A stretch of 64,000 nucleotides of DNA from Cordia subcordata (GCA_028554755.1 JAPTOF010000002.1:13875001-13939000), one strand, 5' to 3'. Shown: positions 20,184 to 35,810, numbered from the stretch's first letter. A program made the numbers and translations. Notes: a model not told the origin generated them from the sequence alone.

Positions 20184-22039
20184 ATGCTTAATCTTGATAT
20201 ACTTCAATGTTTCTTCGTCCTTTTCTCTTTGGCTTTTTGGCCTAAAGAATAAGTTGTACTGTATTTATGCTAGAAATAATGACGGTTTGAGACTGAGGAG
20301 GAATAAAGCACAATTTTCGTTCTGCTTATTTGATGGGTGTATATTTTTGTACTTCTGCTTGTGGAAAATGACACCAAATACCACCCAAAAAAAAAAAAAA
20401 AACCACACACAAAAAAAAAAACAAAAAAAAAACAAAAAGAACAAAAATAGTCCAGTTAGGTTAAATATTTTTCTCTCGAAAATATAGCCAATTCCACTTG
20501 CCCGTTTACCTCTTTTTATTTTTATTTTTTTTGATTTAAGAGAACCAGAAACTAATAAGAATTAATCTCAAGGATTCTTATGCCTAAAGTAAGAGACATA
20601 TCAATTAGTGACTTATGGTTTAGTCTAAGCGAATTTCGGTTACTAATTGACGACGGAAGTCAAACCAAATCAAAAAAAGTATTTCGGTTTGATTATTTAA
20701 TTTTTCAGTTAAATTTCTATTTTTAAAAATCTTAGTGACAAATAATTTCGATTGATTGGCATAACGTGGATAGGTTCAACTCTTATAGTGTGTCTTGAAT
20801 GAACTTATTTTAAAATATTTATTAAAATGTAGAGACATCTTGTATGATTTAAGACATCTTATATCATACATTTAATGAAAATTTAAAAGAAATCATATTT
20901 TTTATTTTATGAGATATAAGTAATTTATCTTTATTTTATTTTTTAACAATTATAGAGATAAAACAACTTATTACAAAGCATATTATAAAACTCAAAACAA
21001 ATCATACTTTTCTATATAAAAAAAAATCTTATATAAATACATACCAAACAGAGTATTAGAGCACATCTAATGGGGCCGTTGAGCCTTTTGTAAATGAACC
21101 TTTTGGATCATTCACGTTTATCGAGCTGTGAGAAGTTTCTCGATTGGTTGGGCAAGCCTTAGGCTAGATTACTGGCTTGTCCTTGATTTATTTTTCGCAA
21201 AAGCCTTTTTTCCTTAAAATATTTAAAAAAAGTATTTTTTTTAAGTTAAAATTTTTTGACTTATGAGAAAAAAAAAAAAGCTGGCTGAAATCAGCTTTTT
21301 CTCAAAGTTTTTAATTTTCTTAAAATCTACCAAATACTTATATATTACAAAAAAATGGGCTTTTTTTTATCAAAGAAAAAAAACTTTTTTTTGAAAAGAA
21401 AAAAAATCCAATCCAAAAAGGCCGTCTTTCCTTTAATATGATATATTTTATCCTCTGTGGAATTGATTTCACTGTTCCATAATCTTTTTAAACTAGTATC
21501 GACTAAATACCGTTGTTCATGATACGGGTTGTTAGAGCCAGAAAAACGGATCAAAACCCGAGAATCGAACCGTTTAACCGCTAAAATGTAGGGTTGGGAT
21601 TAAGCATTTTATGACCCATTAAGGAAATGGGTGCACCCGACCCGACCGACATAAGGGATAGGTTGTGCGGGCAACCTGCAAGCGGAGACTTAAAATAAAA
21701 TAATAAAATAATAAAGTTGTAACTTATGAACCTAGACTTCTCCTCTGTAGCATAGCCACAAACACACAACGACACTCCATTGTCCTCCAAGCAGGTCCCA
21801 AAAAAAAGAAGCCATCGGCCGTCAGATCTCAAAACCTAGGTTGAAACACTAATATTGTTTCATGGAGTTCTTCATTCTTATTGCTCTCGCGTCGCTTGTT
21901 GCTCTCATGAGGAGGTGTTGATATGCTTGTAGATGTTCATAGGACGCAAACTCAATGGAGGTGCTGATATGCTTATGTTCACAAGAATGCAGTATGCAAA
22001 CTCTATGTAATATATATAAGTATATATAACTCCATGTGT

Positions 22040-22070
<31 letters not shown>

Positions 22071-23646
22071 GAGTATATTTCTCTTTCTTGACTAATGTTG
22101 AGGTTCAATTTTCTAGATGAAGAAAGGGAAATTGGAAAAGAATGAGATTATAAGAATAAATGGAATAGTTTAAATAAAATAAAAATAGGAGAAAATTAAG
22201 TTGGTAGACCTGTGAACCTGCAAGGGAATGGGTGCGGGTGAGAGATACAAACCACCCGTGTAAATTTAACCCAATCCGACCCGACCTGCGAACTAGCATA
22301 ACCCGCCTTCCTGTTGGGCCGTATTGATACTGACTTCTTTAAATTTCAAAGGACGAGTTTGCATCTATGGGTTGACCTGTTCCGCTGGCCTTCGTTGCTA
22401 TATTTTAGTTACGTTTACTTTGTTTTTGTGGTCTGTTGTTCTCCTTAGTTTTTGTTTTTAGTCTTTTATGTATTATCGTGTTACGACTAATTTTGTTTTA
22501 ATCATATTTTAATTGGCGGTGCTTATATACATCTTTTTATTTATGAATATTTTTTTGATTGATTTCAAAAAATAGAAACTATACTGATTAACCTAAATGA
22601 TTAACACCTACTAACATACTAGTTGAATGACTTGCTGTTTGATGTGGATATAACTTAATCATATGACTTCTCTTTATTTTTTCTTTTTCTAATTACGAGT
22701 ATCTCACTCTAATTGTAATCATGTTGAATCCACTTTAATGTTACATTTATGGTATTAATATAACATATTCTAATACACGTATCAGATTAATCAAGAAAGG
22801 GACTTTGACCCAAAACTTTTGATCTAGAAATCTACAAACGTCATTTATTTTGACCCTCGAAGGCTATAACTTTTCTGTTATTGTGTGCATTAAGTGATTT
22901 CGACTCAAAACTCTTGGTCTACAAACCTACCCATTTATCATCTATTTCCACTCTTGAGGGGTACAACTTTTCAGTTTAATTGTGTGATTATTTTGTTGAA
23001 GGATTTATTTGGAAGCATGTGAATTCTCGTCCCTTGAGAATATTTAGACTCTATTTGATGCATAGGCCTTGAGTAAAGTGGCTCCCTAAGTGTAATACAA
23101 GACCAATTATTTGTTAGCCAAACAAGCTTGTGCGTAATTTTCTCAAATTTTCTAATGAGCAGTCCATTTCAATAACAAACAACTTACTTCAATATATACT
23201 CTAAATCAATCTAAAATCAAGTTATATTTATGAAGAAAAATTCCTTTTCCTTTTTATTCACTCTCTTCTATAAAGGGGAGGTGGTATTGTCGAAAATTTT
23301 ATTAAACCAAAAAAAAAAAAAAAATACGAAAAGGGAAAGTGCATAAACTACACCCCTCTAATAAGTTGGTAGACAAACCCTGCCACTTTAGAACAGCCTA
23401 AGAAAAAGCAACCTAAGCAAAGGAAATGCATCTTACCTTCCTTTCTACAATGGTCTAAAGAAAACATAAATAAGGGGTGGGCACCCATCTTGACCATTCC
23501 TTTACAAAGCACCTAACTACCTAAGTGCAAATTTCAAATTCGGATATTAAATTATTACAAATGGTTGCATGACAATTCTCTCCAACCGTTGAAAGCAATA
23601 CTTCTCTGTTTAACAAATTTTCAATAGAAAGAAAGGAAAAAGAAAA
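20184..23646. other. AT-rich intergenic DNA, no gene seen
   Basis: Contains A-rich low-complexity sequence at 20385-20445, T/A-rich foldback-like sequence at about 21175-21420 whose right edge AATCCAATCC resembles the intron 1 MITE ends, an (AT)n run near 22040-22062, and two GC-richer patches at about 21590-21690 and 22200-22320 with CCCGACCCGACC-like words. I found no supported coding sequence. Confidence 0.5.
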
Positions 23647-23998
23647 GGTTAAATTATCTCATTGGTCCTTTATTATTAGTGTCAAGGATTTTTTGGCCTT
23701 TTATATTTTAAATAAGACATTTTGGTCTCTTATTTTTTAAATGAGACTCCCTGAATCCCTCATCTTACAAAACAAGAAACACACCCTAAGCTATTTTTTG
23801 TCAAATTTATAACAGATTATGCACGTTAGAAGCCAAGTCATATGAGGTTTATTCTGTTAAACTTTTTGACATGAAATGACTCTGAGACCACAGCGTCTCT
23901 TATCTTATAACACGAAGGACTAAAATGTCACATTTAAAATATAAGGAATTAAAAAGTTTTTGACGCTAAAGATATAGGATCATTAACATAATTTTTCA
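23647..23998. mobile_element. MITE with long inverted repeats
   Basis: The left arm (AAATTATCTCATTGGTCCT.., including GTGTCAAGGATTTTTTGGCC) pairs with the complement of the right arm (AAATTATGTTAATGATCCT.., with GCGTCAAAAACTTTTTAATT) over about 80 bp, including a shared TATATTTTAA. About 350 bp, non-coding. Confidence 0.65.
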
Positions 23999-23999
23999 A

Positions 24000-25399
24000 A
24001 AAAAAAAACACAAATTGATCTCCACTAGTATATGAAATTTTTTTTTTTTTTTGGGGAGTCAACACTAATACATGAGTTGAAAGTGGCATGAAGATACCCC
24101 AACTTTAATTTAAAAATTCCATCATTTTATTTTATAAAAGAATTTCCACTAGCAATGGTGTGACATTTATCTTGATAGCATGAAGTAGGTCAGAATTCAA
24201 ATTTATTACCTCACTAAGAGGCATCGAAAAAGTTTTGATAAAAATCTAAACACAAGGCTTGTATTAAACCCAGTCTGGCTCTGGCATGTAGGAAGCCATT
24301 CAGGCCCACCACCACCTGCATATTTCATGCCATCCCCACCACCTGATAATAAAAAAAATAAAAATAGTAACTCATTGTATTCTCTCATTTCCAGCTCCAT
24401 TTCCAACTGTCAAACACTACCTTTCGGTTATCCCCAAAGGTTTTTTCTTTTCTTTTTCTTTTTTCCTTTTGGGAGGAGGTTATTCCAAAGACAATTATCC
24501 CAAAAATTCACAATGTTGTCCTCCAATGATTCTCCAATAATAAGAGTTGGAACCGGACACAACTCATAACTCGAATTTGAATTTAATCTTCTATCCTAGG
24601 TTAAGTGCTCTCGACTTAACTGGTGTACAGTATAGAGGATGTGTTGTACACACGAGATTTGTCAGTTAGTAGTTGGACTCTATTGAATATACTAGTAGTC
24701 CTTTAGCTGAATCTCTCTCATCACACACACAAACAAAAAAAGTTCACAAAGTAGTCATATTTTTTAAAAATTATTTCTTATTGTTTTAAAATTTGTAAAA
24801 TTAGTTCTTAGTTTTTTCATAAAAATTACCAAACTAATCTATATTATTTAGGAACATTCAAATTAATGTTCAATATAAAATATTTTGCTAATTCTTTTAT
24901 TTGGAATAAAAAAAAAAAGTCATGGAAAAGATAATTTTATGCACTTTCATGTTAATATTCTAAAAAATCTTAGTCTTTTCTCCTGTTACTTGTTAAATTT
25001 TTTTTTCATATTTTCTCTTAATTTGAAACAGAGAAGATCAATTTTAATAAAAGAAATAAAGATATTCTCTACCTTCGATATTATCTTTTTTCCTCTCAAA
25101 AACCGAGTTTGGACAAAAATTTAATACCTCTTTAAAAAGTGGATCTAGATACATTATCACGGTAAAAGAAGAATAAATGACTGCCTTTCGATTGATATTG
25201 CCATTGGAGAGAAGTTTCAGAGGAACAGAAAGACAGGACAATTTTAGCCTTTTCTAACATGAACGGTTTGTGGAATTGGAAGAAATTTTAGTCAAAGCTC
25301 GTCAATTCCACCCTTCTCAGTATTGCTAGTATTAGAATTTGGCACAATTACGCAAGAGAGGATTTCATTAGATAGGGACGAGATCCGAAGGTTGCATTA
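24000..25399. other. AT-rich intergenic DNA, no gene seen
   Basis: No recognisable gene. Short A and T homopolymers and a patch near 24600-24720 with TTGTACACACGAG are unassigned. Confidence 0.5.
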
Positions 25400-26090
25400 G
25401 CTTTCAAAGCATTGAATAAATGTTCAAATTTCTTCTCCACTGTCTTGGGAGGCTATATGGATGCTGAAATGTCCTCAGAGAGGCAAGTTAGCCATAGAAA
25501 TGTGGTGTCCAATTCCCAGTTGGCTTACGAAAATATTATTCAAAGTTCGGCTTGTGGTTTTTGTAATGCCGCCGGGAGGATATTAATCATATTGTTTGAT
25601 TCTGCTCCATGGTTAGGCTGGCATGGGACTAACTTTTTCCCTGGAACTTGGGACCAATGGATTACGTTAAATGTTAAACCTACAATCACCTATTCTGGAA
25701 TTGATTAGAATATTACCTTCTTAGTTGCTATATGGAACTTTCGAAAATGACACAATAATAGGATCTTTAATGGTCAAAAGGGAACTGATATTACTGACTT
25801 GTTAAATAATATTAGCTCCCAAAAAAAGAGATTGTAGAGGTTTGGGAGATTCATCTTTTGAATGACTCTTATTAGTCGTATGAGACAAACACTAGATGGT
25901 CTATGCTGGATATAGAATGGAATTGAATATTTATGATTGCTCCAAAGGGAACCCTAGGATGACAGGAGTCGGAGCATCTTCATGGACGAGTTTGTTCACT
26001 CAAGGAGGGGATCTACGGTTAATCTTGGAGTAACGTCTAGTTCTAGAATGAAGGTTATTGCCTTATGGGAGGGTCTACATATATATTAAT
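25400..26090 (+). pseudogene. LINE-type ORF2 C-terminal remnant
   Basis: The plus-strand frame at 25412-25708 shows CGFCN, ILFDSAPWLGWHGT and PGTWDQWITLN. This is the layout of the zinc-binding domain that follows reverse transcriptase in plant LINE-derived genes. After a stop it continues as ITFLVAIWNFRK and NRIFNGQKGTDITDLLNN, the usual linker to the RNase H domain. A further decayed RNase H-like part runs to about 26080. Multiple stops make it non-functional. The assignment comes from motif order, not strict identity. Confidence 0.55.
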
Positions 26091-27060
26091 ATTTGTATTA
26101 GTCCATTTTAATTATTTTTATAACTTAATTACTACTAGCTTAATTTCCTACTAACTTAAAGCTAATAGCATTTGATTGATGCCAATTATACTACATAATT
26201 TGTCGATTCTAATTATACTACTAACTCCATTTATCTAACTAATCTTTAATCTTAATAGCTAACCACAATAAACTTAATTGATTTAATCATATTATGTAAT
26301 TACTAACTTAAAATTTGAATGTATGACCTAATCAAACTTAATTGACTCTACTTATATTACTAACTAAATTTTGTAACAAAATTAACCTAATTATATTAAC
26401 TTATTTGATTAAAAATTTATTATTTGTAAATTTAAATAAGTTTTACATATTTTATGCGTGACATTGTTGTAACTTTTCTTGGGTTGTTGGTGTAAAAGTT
26501 AATTTGCTGATATATTAACAAATTGTCTTATTTTTTGTGTTAATTAAAATTTAAGTTTCATTTCTTTTTGTTTGCTTTTATTCTATCATGAGAAATTCTG
26601 TTAATATGTGAACAATCTCTCTAATTATTGAAGGCTCGAATCTCTATCCTATGCTATATCAATGAACAAGTACCAAAAGAACAAAATACCTATATAGAAC
26701 TGTATTGAAAATTTGGGAGGAAGACAAGGATTTTTTTCCTTATGGTACGATTATGGTTCTAAAATATTTAAAAACCAAAAGTTTGGGATGGTGTTGGAGA
26801 TTTTCAACTCTCCAAATCAAAGTTTGAGACAGCTTTGGAGATTTTCAAGATCCTAAAGTCACTTGGAGTGTTAGAATGTCCTAAAGTTTAGGGTAGTTTT
26901 GTTTTTTTGTTTCACAGAATTAATTGGAGTTGTAAAGTCTTTTTACTTAGAATGACCTTTCCAAAAAGTTATAAATTCCTTAGCAAAATCTAAGGACTAA
27001 GTATTTCAACTTATTTAAGAATCATAAAAAAAAATAAAGCTTGAGTTCGAGTACCAGAGC
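26091..27060. other. AT-rich intergenic DNA, no gene seen
   Basis: Long stretches of CTAACTTAATT-like monotony at 26100-26420. Nothing coding is supported. Confidence 0.5.
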
Positions 27061-27062
27061 TT

Positions 27063-27152
27063 TATCTCCTTCCCTAAAATAGCTAATAGGATAAAACAAA
27101 AGTGTATTATCTCCTTCCCTAAAATAGCTAATAGGATAAAACAAAAGTGTAG
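27063..27152. repeat. Perfect tandem duplication, 2 x 45 bp
   Basis: Units start at 27063 and 27108 with TATCTCCTTCCC and end AAACAAAAGTGT. They are identical apart from the unit edge. A spurious minus-strand frame reads through both. Confidence 0.85.
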
Positions 27153-28640
27153 GGCAACATGTCCCTTGAGCCCGCAAAAGAGTTGGCAATAGGGTGAATT
27201 TCAATTTGAATACGATTAGTTTACTCCCCGATCAATCTTTTTCCCCTGTTCCTGCTCGTATCTCTAGTCCCATCAATCTAGGGTAAGATATGTTGATAGA
27301 TAATAGGTTGCAATTAATAAGTGAATCCTCTTTTTTTTTTTTTTTTGAAGTATGTCTATTCCTTATTCCCTATCTAGCCCATCACAAACCTTTACTTGTT
27401 ATAGAAAAATAAAAAAATACAAATTTGAAAAGTGAAGAAATTTAAAAGTTAAAAATTTTAAAAATTAAAAAATAAAAAATTTAAAAGTTAAAATTACACG
27501 TGTCTCTTCCATTTGACTCTTTCTAGCAAGAAATTTTATATTCTTGTTGGATGATTGACTTTTTTTTTCTATCAATTATATTAAAAAAGTAAATAAATTA
27601 AAATATAGTGTCAAAATATAAAAATAATAGAATAAGTAATGCTATGTTTTATTGATCAAAAGACTTACTAGAATATTTTAGTTTATGTTAATATTGTATA
27701 AAATTAATTGGCATATATAAACTTAAATTTATGTCAAAGCAAATAACAAGTATATTTTGGGTAATTGAATTTGATTTCTACTTCATTCTTATTCGTTAAA
27801 ATAATTTTACCAATCTTATAAAATAAAAAAAATTCATTCTAGTTGTTTTGTACTTTTAACCAAACATACAAAAAAGAAAAAAAAAAAGGAGTAAAGGCTA
27901 GTTTGGCTTTCAATTTGGATCTACCATTTTCTAAAAATACTTTTTAGAAATAGACTTTCGGTTAAAAGAATTTTTGGTAAAAAGACAAAATATGTTTAGT
28001 TATTTTTATATAAAATGGACTTTTATTAAATGAGATGATGTTTAGTTTACATTTGAAAATAACGATTGGTTATTTAAATTACTGAAACAGCATTTTCAAA
28101 CTTATAATAGTAAAATATTGTTTGCTCTATCTTAATAACATTTCAATTGTTTAAACAATTTGTAAATATATTATACTTCTGACTATTTAAAAAATAAAAT
28201 TTATTAAATTACAATAAAAACTAAGAAATTATTAATAAACTAAACCTTTAAATTATTTATTTTCCCTCGAGTTATGATTTTTTACATTATTTTTCTTTCT
28301 ATTCATTGTTTAATTAATCAAATTAATCTTTTAGTAATTATTAAGAAAAATATATTTTTATTAATTTTATTTCTTACTAAACTTATTTAAACTATTTATT
28401 ATTAAATAAATTTAATAATTAAAAATAATGAAGATGCTTTCGTTGAAAAGAATTTGCAATACTTCTTCTCCAAAATGCAACAAGAGAAGTAAAAAGTCCC
28501 TTGATTTTAAAACCAAAATTCCCTTGATTTTAAATCCAAAATTCCCTTCATTTTCTGCTCAAACTGCATTTCAAGATAGAAAATTAAACTCTTTTTTCCT
28601 TTTTTTTTTTTTAAAGATGGACTTTAGGGCTTTAGGGCTT
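27153..28640. other. AT-rich intergenic DNA, no gene seen
   Basis: Low-complexity A/T sequence with TTAAAA and AAATTTAAAAG repeats; no gene or defined mobile element. Confidence 0.5.
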
Positions 28641-28659
28641 TAAAAGTCACCTTGACTCT

Positions 28660-29020
28660 CTAAAATGAAAAACCAAACTAGTTTTTACTATTCTATGAAT
28701 ATTTTGCATTAAATTCTATTCTATTTTAAATTCTATGTTTTTCTTTAAATATTCCATCCAATCAAAACAAGCTGTATATGGACATTATGAGATAATTCAA
28801 GTAGTTGAAATTATTTCTTCCAAGCGTGAGGTCCTGAGTTCAACCCATAAAGGTGGAGGGTTTAACCAAAAAAAAAAGAAAAGGAAAAAAAAATCAAATA
28901 AGCATTACATAATAATAAATGGAGAAAGGTGAAACTATATGTTCCCCATCAGTAACTCCTATTTTACATATCCCCTCCCCTTTCCTCTCATTTAAAATTA
29001 AAGACATCCGCACTACCCTT
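28660..29020 (+). repeat. Upstream copy of the 14-3-3 promoter region
   Basis: The segment from AAGCATTACATAAT (about 28897) to TTTAAAATTAAAGACA (about 29006) is a diverged copy of 29903-30013, just upstream of the 14-3-3 gene. Both share GGAGAAAG(G/A)TGAAACTATAT and CTCCTATTTTA(C/T)ATATCCCC. Weaker similarity (AAAAACCAAACTA) extends left to about 28665 against about 29824. The upstream copy is longer because a SINE-like insert sits in it. Confidence 0.65.
28780..28895 (+). repeat. tRNA-derived SINE-like insert
   Basis: A-box-like AATTCAAGTAGTTGAAATT is followed by B-box-like CTGAGTTCAACCC (about 28834-28846) and an A-rich tail ending near 28890. It lies inside the duplicated upstream segment and is missing from the second copy, which supports an insertion. 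Confidence 0.5.
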
Positions 29021-29074
29021 TGCTTGTCCGAAAGAAACTCCTTCTTTACTATTTCTCACGACCTAGAACAGTTA

Positions 29075-29605
29075 GGTGCGTTTGGTTTGCCTATTTTCTG
29101 TTTTTATTTTCATGAAAAATGAAAATTAAGATAAAAAATTTATTTGATTAACTATTTTTGTTTTCATTTTTAGAAAACAGAAAACAGTTTTTTAGGAAAA
29201 TAAAAAACATCAAAAAAATATTTTCTCTGAAAATAAGGTGGTAATTTTGTAAATAACTTTCAATGATTTGGAAAACAAGGTAGTAGTTTTGTAAATAATT
29301 CTAAAAATTTTAAAAATAATGTGACAATTTTGTAAACAACTCCAAAAAATTTGAAAACAAGGTGTCAGTTTTGTAAATATCTCCAAAAAATTTAAAAAAC
29401 AAAGTGGCAATTTTGTGAATATATCCAAAAAATTTAAAAAACAAGGTGGTAATTTTGTAAATAAACATAAAAAAACAAAACAGTTTTAGTAACCAAACAT
29501 ATTCTCTATATTTTAAAAAAAGGAAAATAAAAATTATTTTTAGAAAATGAAAATGGAAAACAAAAACTAGAAAATGAAAACAAGAATAAGCAAACCAAAT
29601 GCAAC
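29075..29605. mobile_element. MITE with an internal minisatellite
   Basis: The left end GGTGCGTTTGGTTTGC mirrors the right end, whose complement is GTTGCATTTGGTTTGC. The arms stay complementary through TTATTTTC-like sequence. The middle (29235-29465) is six tandem units of about 41-42 bp, each with AATTTTGTAAA or a close variant. The minus-strand frame over it is a repeat artefact. Confidence 0.7.
29235..29465. repeat. Minisatellite, about 6 x 41-42 bp
   Basis: Units begin near 29235, 29277, 29318, 29360, 29402 and 29443, with the pattern AAGGTGGTAATTTTGTAAA followed by CCAAAAAATTT. They differ by 10-25 percent by eye. Confidence 0.8.
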
Positions 29606-29899
29606 AATTTGCACTACTCTACCTAAGAATAAAAATGTGCAGATCATATGAATATTGTATTTCTAAGAATGTAATATGTTTGGGAATCTTTTTTTTATTT
29701 TACGAGCCAAATGTAGGAATATCACACTCTTAAATTTATTTTTTCAAGAATCTGTTATGATTTCACGAACCAAACACCCTTAAAAGTTTTAAAATTTAAT
29801 GCCTTAAAACTAAATGTAGCATAGAAAAACCAAACTAATTCTTAGTATTTCCCAAAGTTTATGCCTTAAAATTTTATTATTTTTTAAAGTCTGGTATCA

Positions 29900-30154
29900 A
29901 GCAAGCATTACATAATATCAAGTGGAGAAAGATGAAACTATATATATACACACATACACCCATCAATGCTCCTATTTTATATATCCCCTCCCCCACTCTG
30001 ATTTAAAATTAGACACAACTCAAAACACACACAACACACACCAAGAAACCCCACACAAACACACACGACACACACTACAAAACCACACACACACAAACAC
30101 ACACGACACACACTACAAAATCACACACACACAAACACACACTAAAGAAAAACC
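29900..30154 (+). promoter_or_regulatory. Promoter and CA-rich leader of the 14-3-3 gene
   Basis: TATA-like sequences occur at about 29940 (CTATATATATAC) and 29976 (TTTATATATCCCC); the latter precedes a C-rich initiator-like tract. The leader is CA-rich, with a 38-bp unit around ACGACACACACTACAAAA present twice (at 30065 and 30103). The sequence AAACCATGG gives a good context for the ATG at 30155. The start of transcription is inferred only. Confidence 0.5.
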
Positions 30155-32852
<2,698 letters not shown>

Positions 32853-33860
32853 GGGTACCTGCCCTCTTTGAATTGAATCTGCACTTCTCCTGGGGTTGTT
32901 TTTATAACGAGAAGCTGCATAGCTTATTATGCCTGTTTATTTGTGTTCTATGTGGGGCTGCGTGCCTTTGCTAAACTACGCTTCAACATTAATGCTATGT
33001 GATCCAGTCTTCAATTTTATGTTGTCTCAAGTTTGTGAGTTTCATTTCCAGTTTCTTCATCTGTTTTCTCAGATAAAAAGATAGTCAAAAGCATGAAATT
33101 CTTGCTGCCTTTTTCCTTTTTTCTTTTTTTTTCTTTTTTTAACACCCTACAACCCCCAACCTGGACCCTTTTCCATGTGAAACTTGAATTCAGGTCATCG
33201 CTAAATAACTTGAGCTGCTCGTTAATTCCAAATTCTTGCTACGATGGAGAATACGAGATTATTTTGGGGTCTTCTATACGCTATTCTACTTTTCGTTTTG
33301 CAAGAGTTTGTTCCGACGATTGAAACCCGTGACCGCTTATTCACACGATGTCAAATTTTAGCGTTGCATCGAAGCTACTACTTAATTTTCATCCTTTTCT
33401 CCCCCACATAATGCATGAAAATATCTCTTTCCATCAAGAGCTTCTGCCATTGGTTGAATGTGAGTGCTTGTAGCGTCAGTAGAATTGGATCTTATCAAGA
33501 ATACAAAATCCTTTTTTGGGTCGCTATTGTTGCAAGTGGTGATTCAAACTCCTGTACAATTATTGGTCCCTGGAATAGGTCAATTATCTCTTTCTCCTCT
33601 GCACCTTAGAAAAATTTATTCTTTTCAACTTAGGAGATGAATGATTTAACGCATTTAGATTGGCTAGTCAAAAAAGCTTTTTCAGCTGAAGTCTATCCAC
33701 TATATTTGTACTCCAGACTCTATTTTAAACCTCGGACAACGAAAGTGATATTTTTTCGTAATATTTTAGTAATTCACGATTACTAAGTTTAATACATAAT
33801 AGTTTGACGTGGGATCTTATATTATGGTCTTACACCTACATGCTCCTGCGAAGTAACATG
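32853..33860. other. 3' UTR of 14-3-3 and intergenic DNA
   Basis: The first 150-200 bases after the stop are probably untranslated; I see no clean AATAAA. The rest has no supported gene. Confidence 0.5.
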
Positions 33861-34830
33861 CGCTTACTGTGCATGAACAGTATGCATTACTATTTATGTA
33901 CAGTAAAATTTTAAAAAAAATATTTTTTATTAAGCTCATCTCACATGTATTTGTTCACCATTCTACGTATATTTGTTTATCATTTCCACACACAATGAAA
34001 ACACACAAACACAAATTATACATACAAAACATACATACATACATATACTTATATATACATATATATACATGTATATATATATATATGTATATGTATGTAT
34101 ATATATGTATATAAACATATATATGTTTACAACTTTACATTTATTTGTTCATCAATCTATATATAATTATTCATCACTCTCTCTCACACAAACACCAACA
34201 AAGTTTTGAAGTTCTGCGAAACCAAACAAGTCCTTAATGCCGTGACTAAACCAAACCAGTTCAACTTGAGGGGAGTTTAACCCTGGTGTTTGTTAAGTAC
34301 AGATCGCTGTCAGAGAAAAACTTGATTCCGTCGAAAGTACGCGATAATTTCAAGTGACATCAAGAGCTTCTATATTTCACTTCGAATGTATCATGAGTAA
34401 GGTGATGGCGTGAAGAATCATTTGGTGGTTGTGCTGCCATTGATCTAAAAGCTTGAAATTTCTTGAGCATCCATTAATGGTGAATATAGATTTAACTTAA
34501 ATCTTGAATTAAAGGCACCATGAGAGTCATAAAACTACAACGAGAACATTGACAGTGTTAGCGTGGGCAATGATTGAGAGAAAAAGCGTCGAAGAGAGCT
34601 TGAAGCTCTGGGCATGGTGGCTTGGCGGTGGACGGTGCAGTGGTGTTGGCATGATGATCAGAGAGCATGGTTGGGTTCGTCGGAGGGCAAGATCCGACAT
34701 AGAGCAGTCCGATTGGAGATTGGCGTGGTTGGGTTTGTCGGGGGTAGTTACTATATGTGATATGTGTGCATGAGTGTGTGTTTTCATGATGAGAGAGCAC
34801 AATGCTTTGTAGGATCACGATGTTGAAGGT
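33860..34830. repeat. Dispersed repeat with GTTCA words and AT microsatellite
   Basis: The left edge (GCATGAACAGTATGCATTAC.. and TACAGTAAAATTTT) is, as a complement, very close to the sequence at about 52000-52030 (AATTTACTGTG..GAACAGTA). The following TTTGTTCA words mirror the GAACAAATA minisatellite there. An (AT/CATA)n run fills about 34015-34125. The right part (34500-34800) is GC-richer and non-coding as far as I can tell. Probably two inverted copies of one mobile-element family. Confidence 0.45.
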
Positions 34831-35147
34831 GCATCATATAATTTGCATTTTAATGTTAAGAGGAGATATTCACTTCTTTTTAAGTAAAAAGAATCTCATA
34901 TTACAAATTGTGCATATCATTTTGGTATAATTATTTAAAAAATTCAGATCCCATATTGGCCTTTATGCTCACTAGTCTGGCTCAAACTTTGCACGCAGTA
35001 ATATTTTCTTGTAAATATTGATGCATTGGAATGTCAAGAATTTTCTTTCTTTCTTTTCTTTTTTTTTTCCTTCTAAGTAAGTGTAATATTATTGGTAATA
35101 AAAAGAACAAAGACACAAGGGGCAATGAGTAGAGGAAGATAGTCTAG
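34830..35147. other. Intergenic DNA, no gene seen
   Basis: AT-rich with a pyrimidine run near 35040-35075. Nothing else supported. Confidence 0.5.
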
Positions 35148-35366
35148 TGACTAATTATATTCACCAGAGAAACTTAACCCAAGAAGTTTTGTGAAAAGGA
35201 TTGATTCCTTCCATCATGCAATAAGATGTAAATACACTCAGTTGGAGCATAAGATTCACATGAGCTTCAAGTGTACACACACAAAACTGGGACATAAAAT
35301 ATATGATTAGGATGAATGTTGGCCATAATTTTCTCAAGCTTAATCTATACAGTTCGCCTTATCACA
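35148..35366 (-). repeat. 3' LTR of the old copia element
   Basis: Aligns with 41876-42086: AAGTTTTGTGAAAAG, AGCATGAGCTTCAAGT-like and CATAATTTTCTCAAGC.. with a common end TTATCACA. By eye about 75-80 percent identical. The left edge is approximate. Confidence 0.75.
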
Positions 35367-35403
35367 GCTCAGGCGGCCTTGTACAGAAGGCTAGCTTGTC
35401 TCG

Positions 35404-35411
35404 GTGGTGGA
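35404..35411. other. hAT target-site duplication, left copy
   Basis: GTGGTGGA here and ATGGTGGA at 35811-35818, 7 of 8 identical, flank the hAT element. Confidence 0.75.
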
Positions 35412-35810
35412 CAGTAACGGAGCCAAAAATTTTTTACTGGTATAAATATAAAAATAATTCATAAATACAAAAGCATGAATATTTTCTCGTAATACAAATG
35501 CTACAATTGAACTTGACAGGCCTCATATTTTGAAAGCATCGAATAATCGCTTCATTTTAGTGCTATCAAATACATCAGTTTCAATAAAATTAACTAAATA
35601 ATTATTCATAAATCTATTTCCTATCGATTTTTCAATCTATTATTCATGACATTCATAGCAAGAAAAGGAAAAAGTGGGTCATAGGTTAAGGGGTCAACAG
35701 ATATGAGATAAAAAAGAACACGCGCATATACACACATGTATATAATTTTTCTTCTTCAAGCTTCAATTATGTCAACTAACACCATAATCTTGAACATGGA
35801 GCCGTCCCTG
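35412..35810 (-). mobile_element. hAT element fragment inserted in copia RNase H
   Basis: It starts CAGTAACGGAGCCA and its other end, complemented, reads CAGGGACGGCTCCA, which are matched imperfect hAT-type termini. An 8-bp target duplication flanks it. Inside, on the minus strand, 35640-35523 reads without a stop KSIGNRFMNNYLVNFIETDV and FDSTKMKRLFDAFKI, typical of the C-terminal dimerisation end of plant TTF-type hAT transposases. It is a deletion derivative that kept the tail of its transposase. Confidence 0.78.

Noticed and set aside
34527..34818. Overlapping frames in a GC-richer patch
   Set aside because: Three frames on two strands are open at once and none shows a conserved motif; likely repeat sequence.
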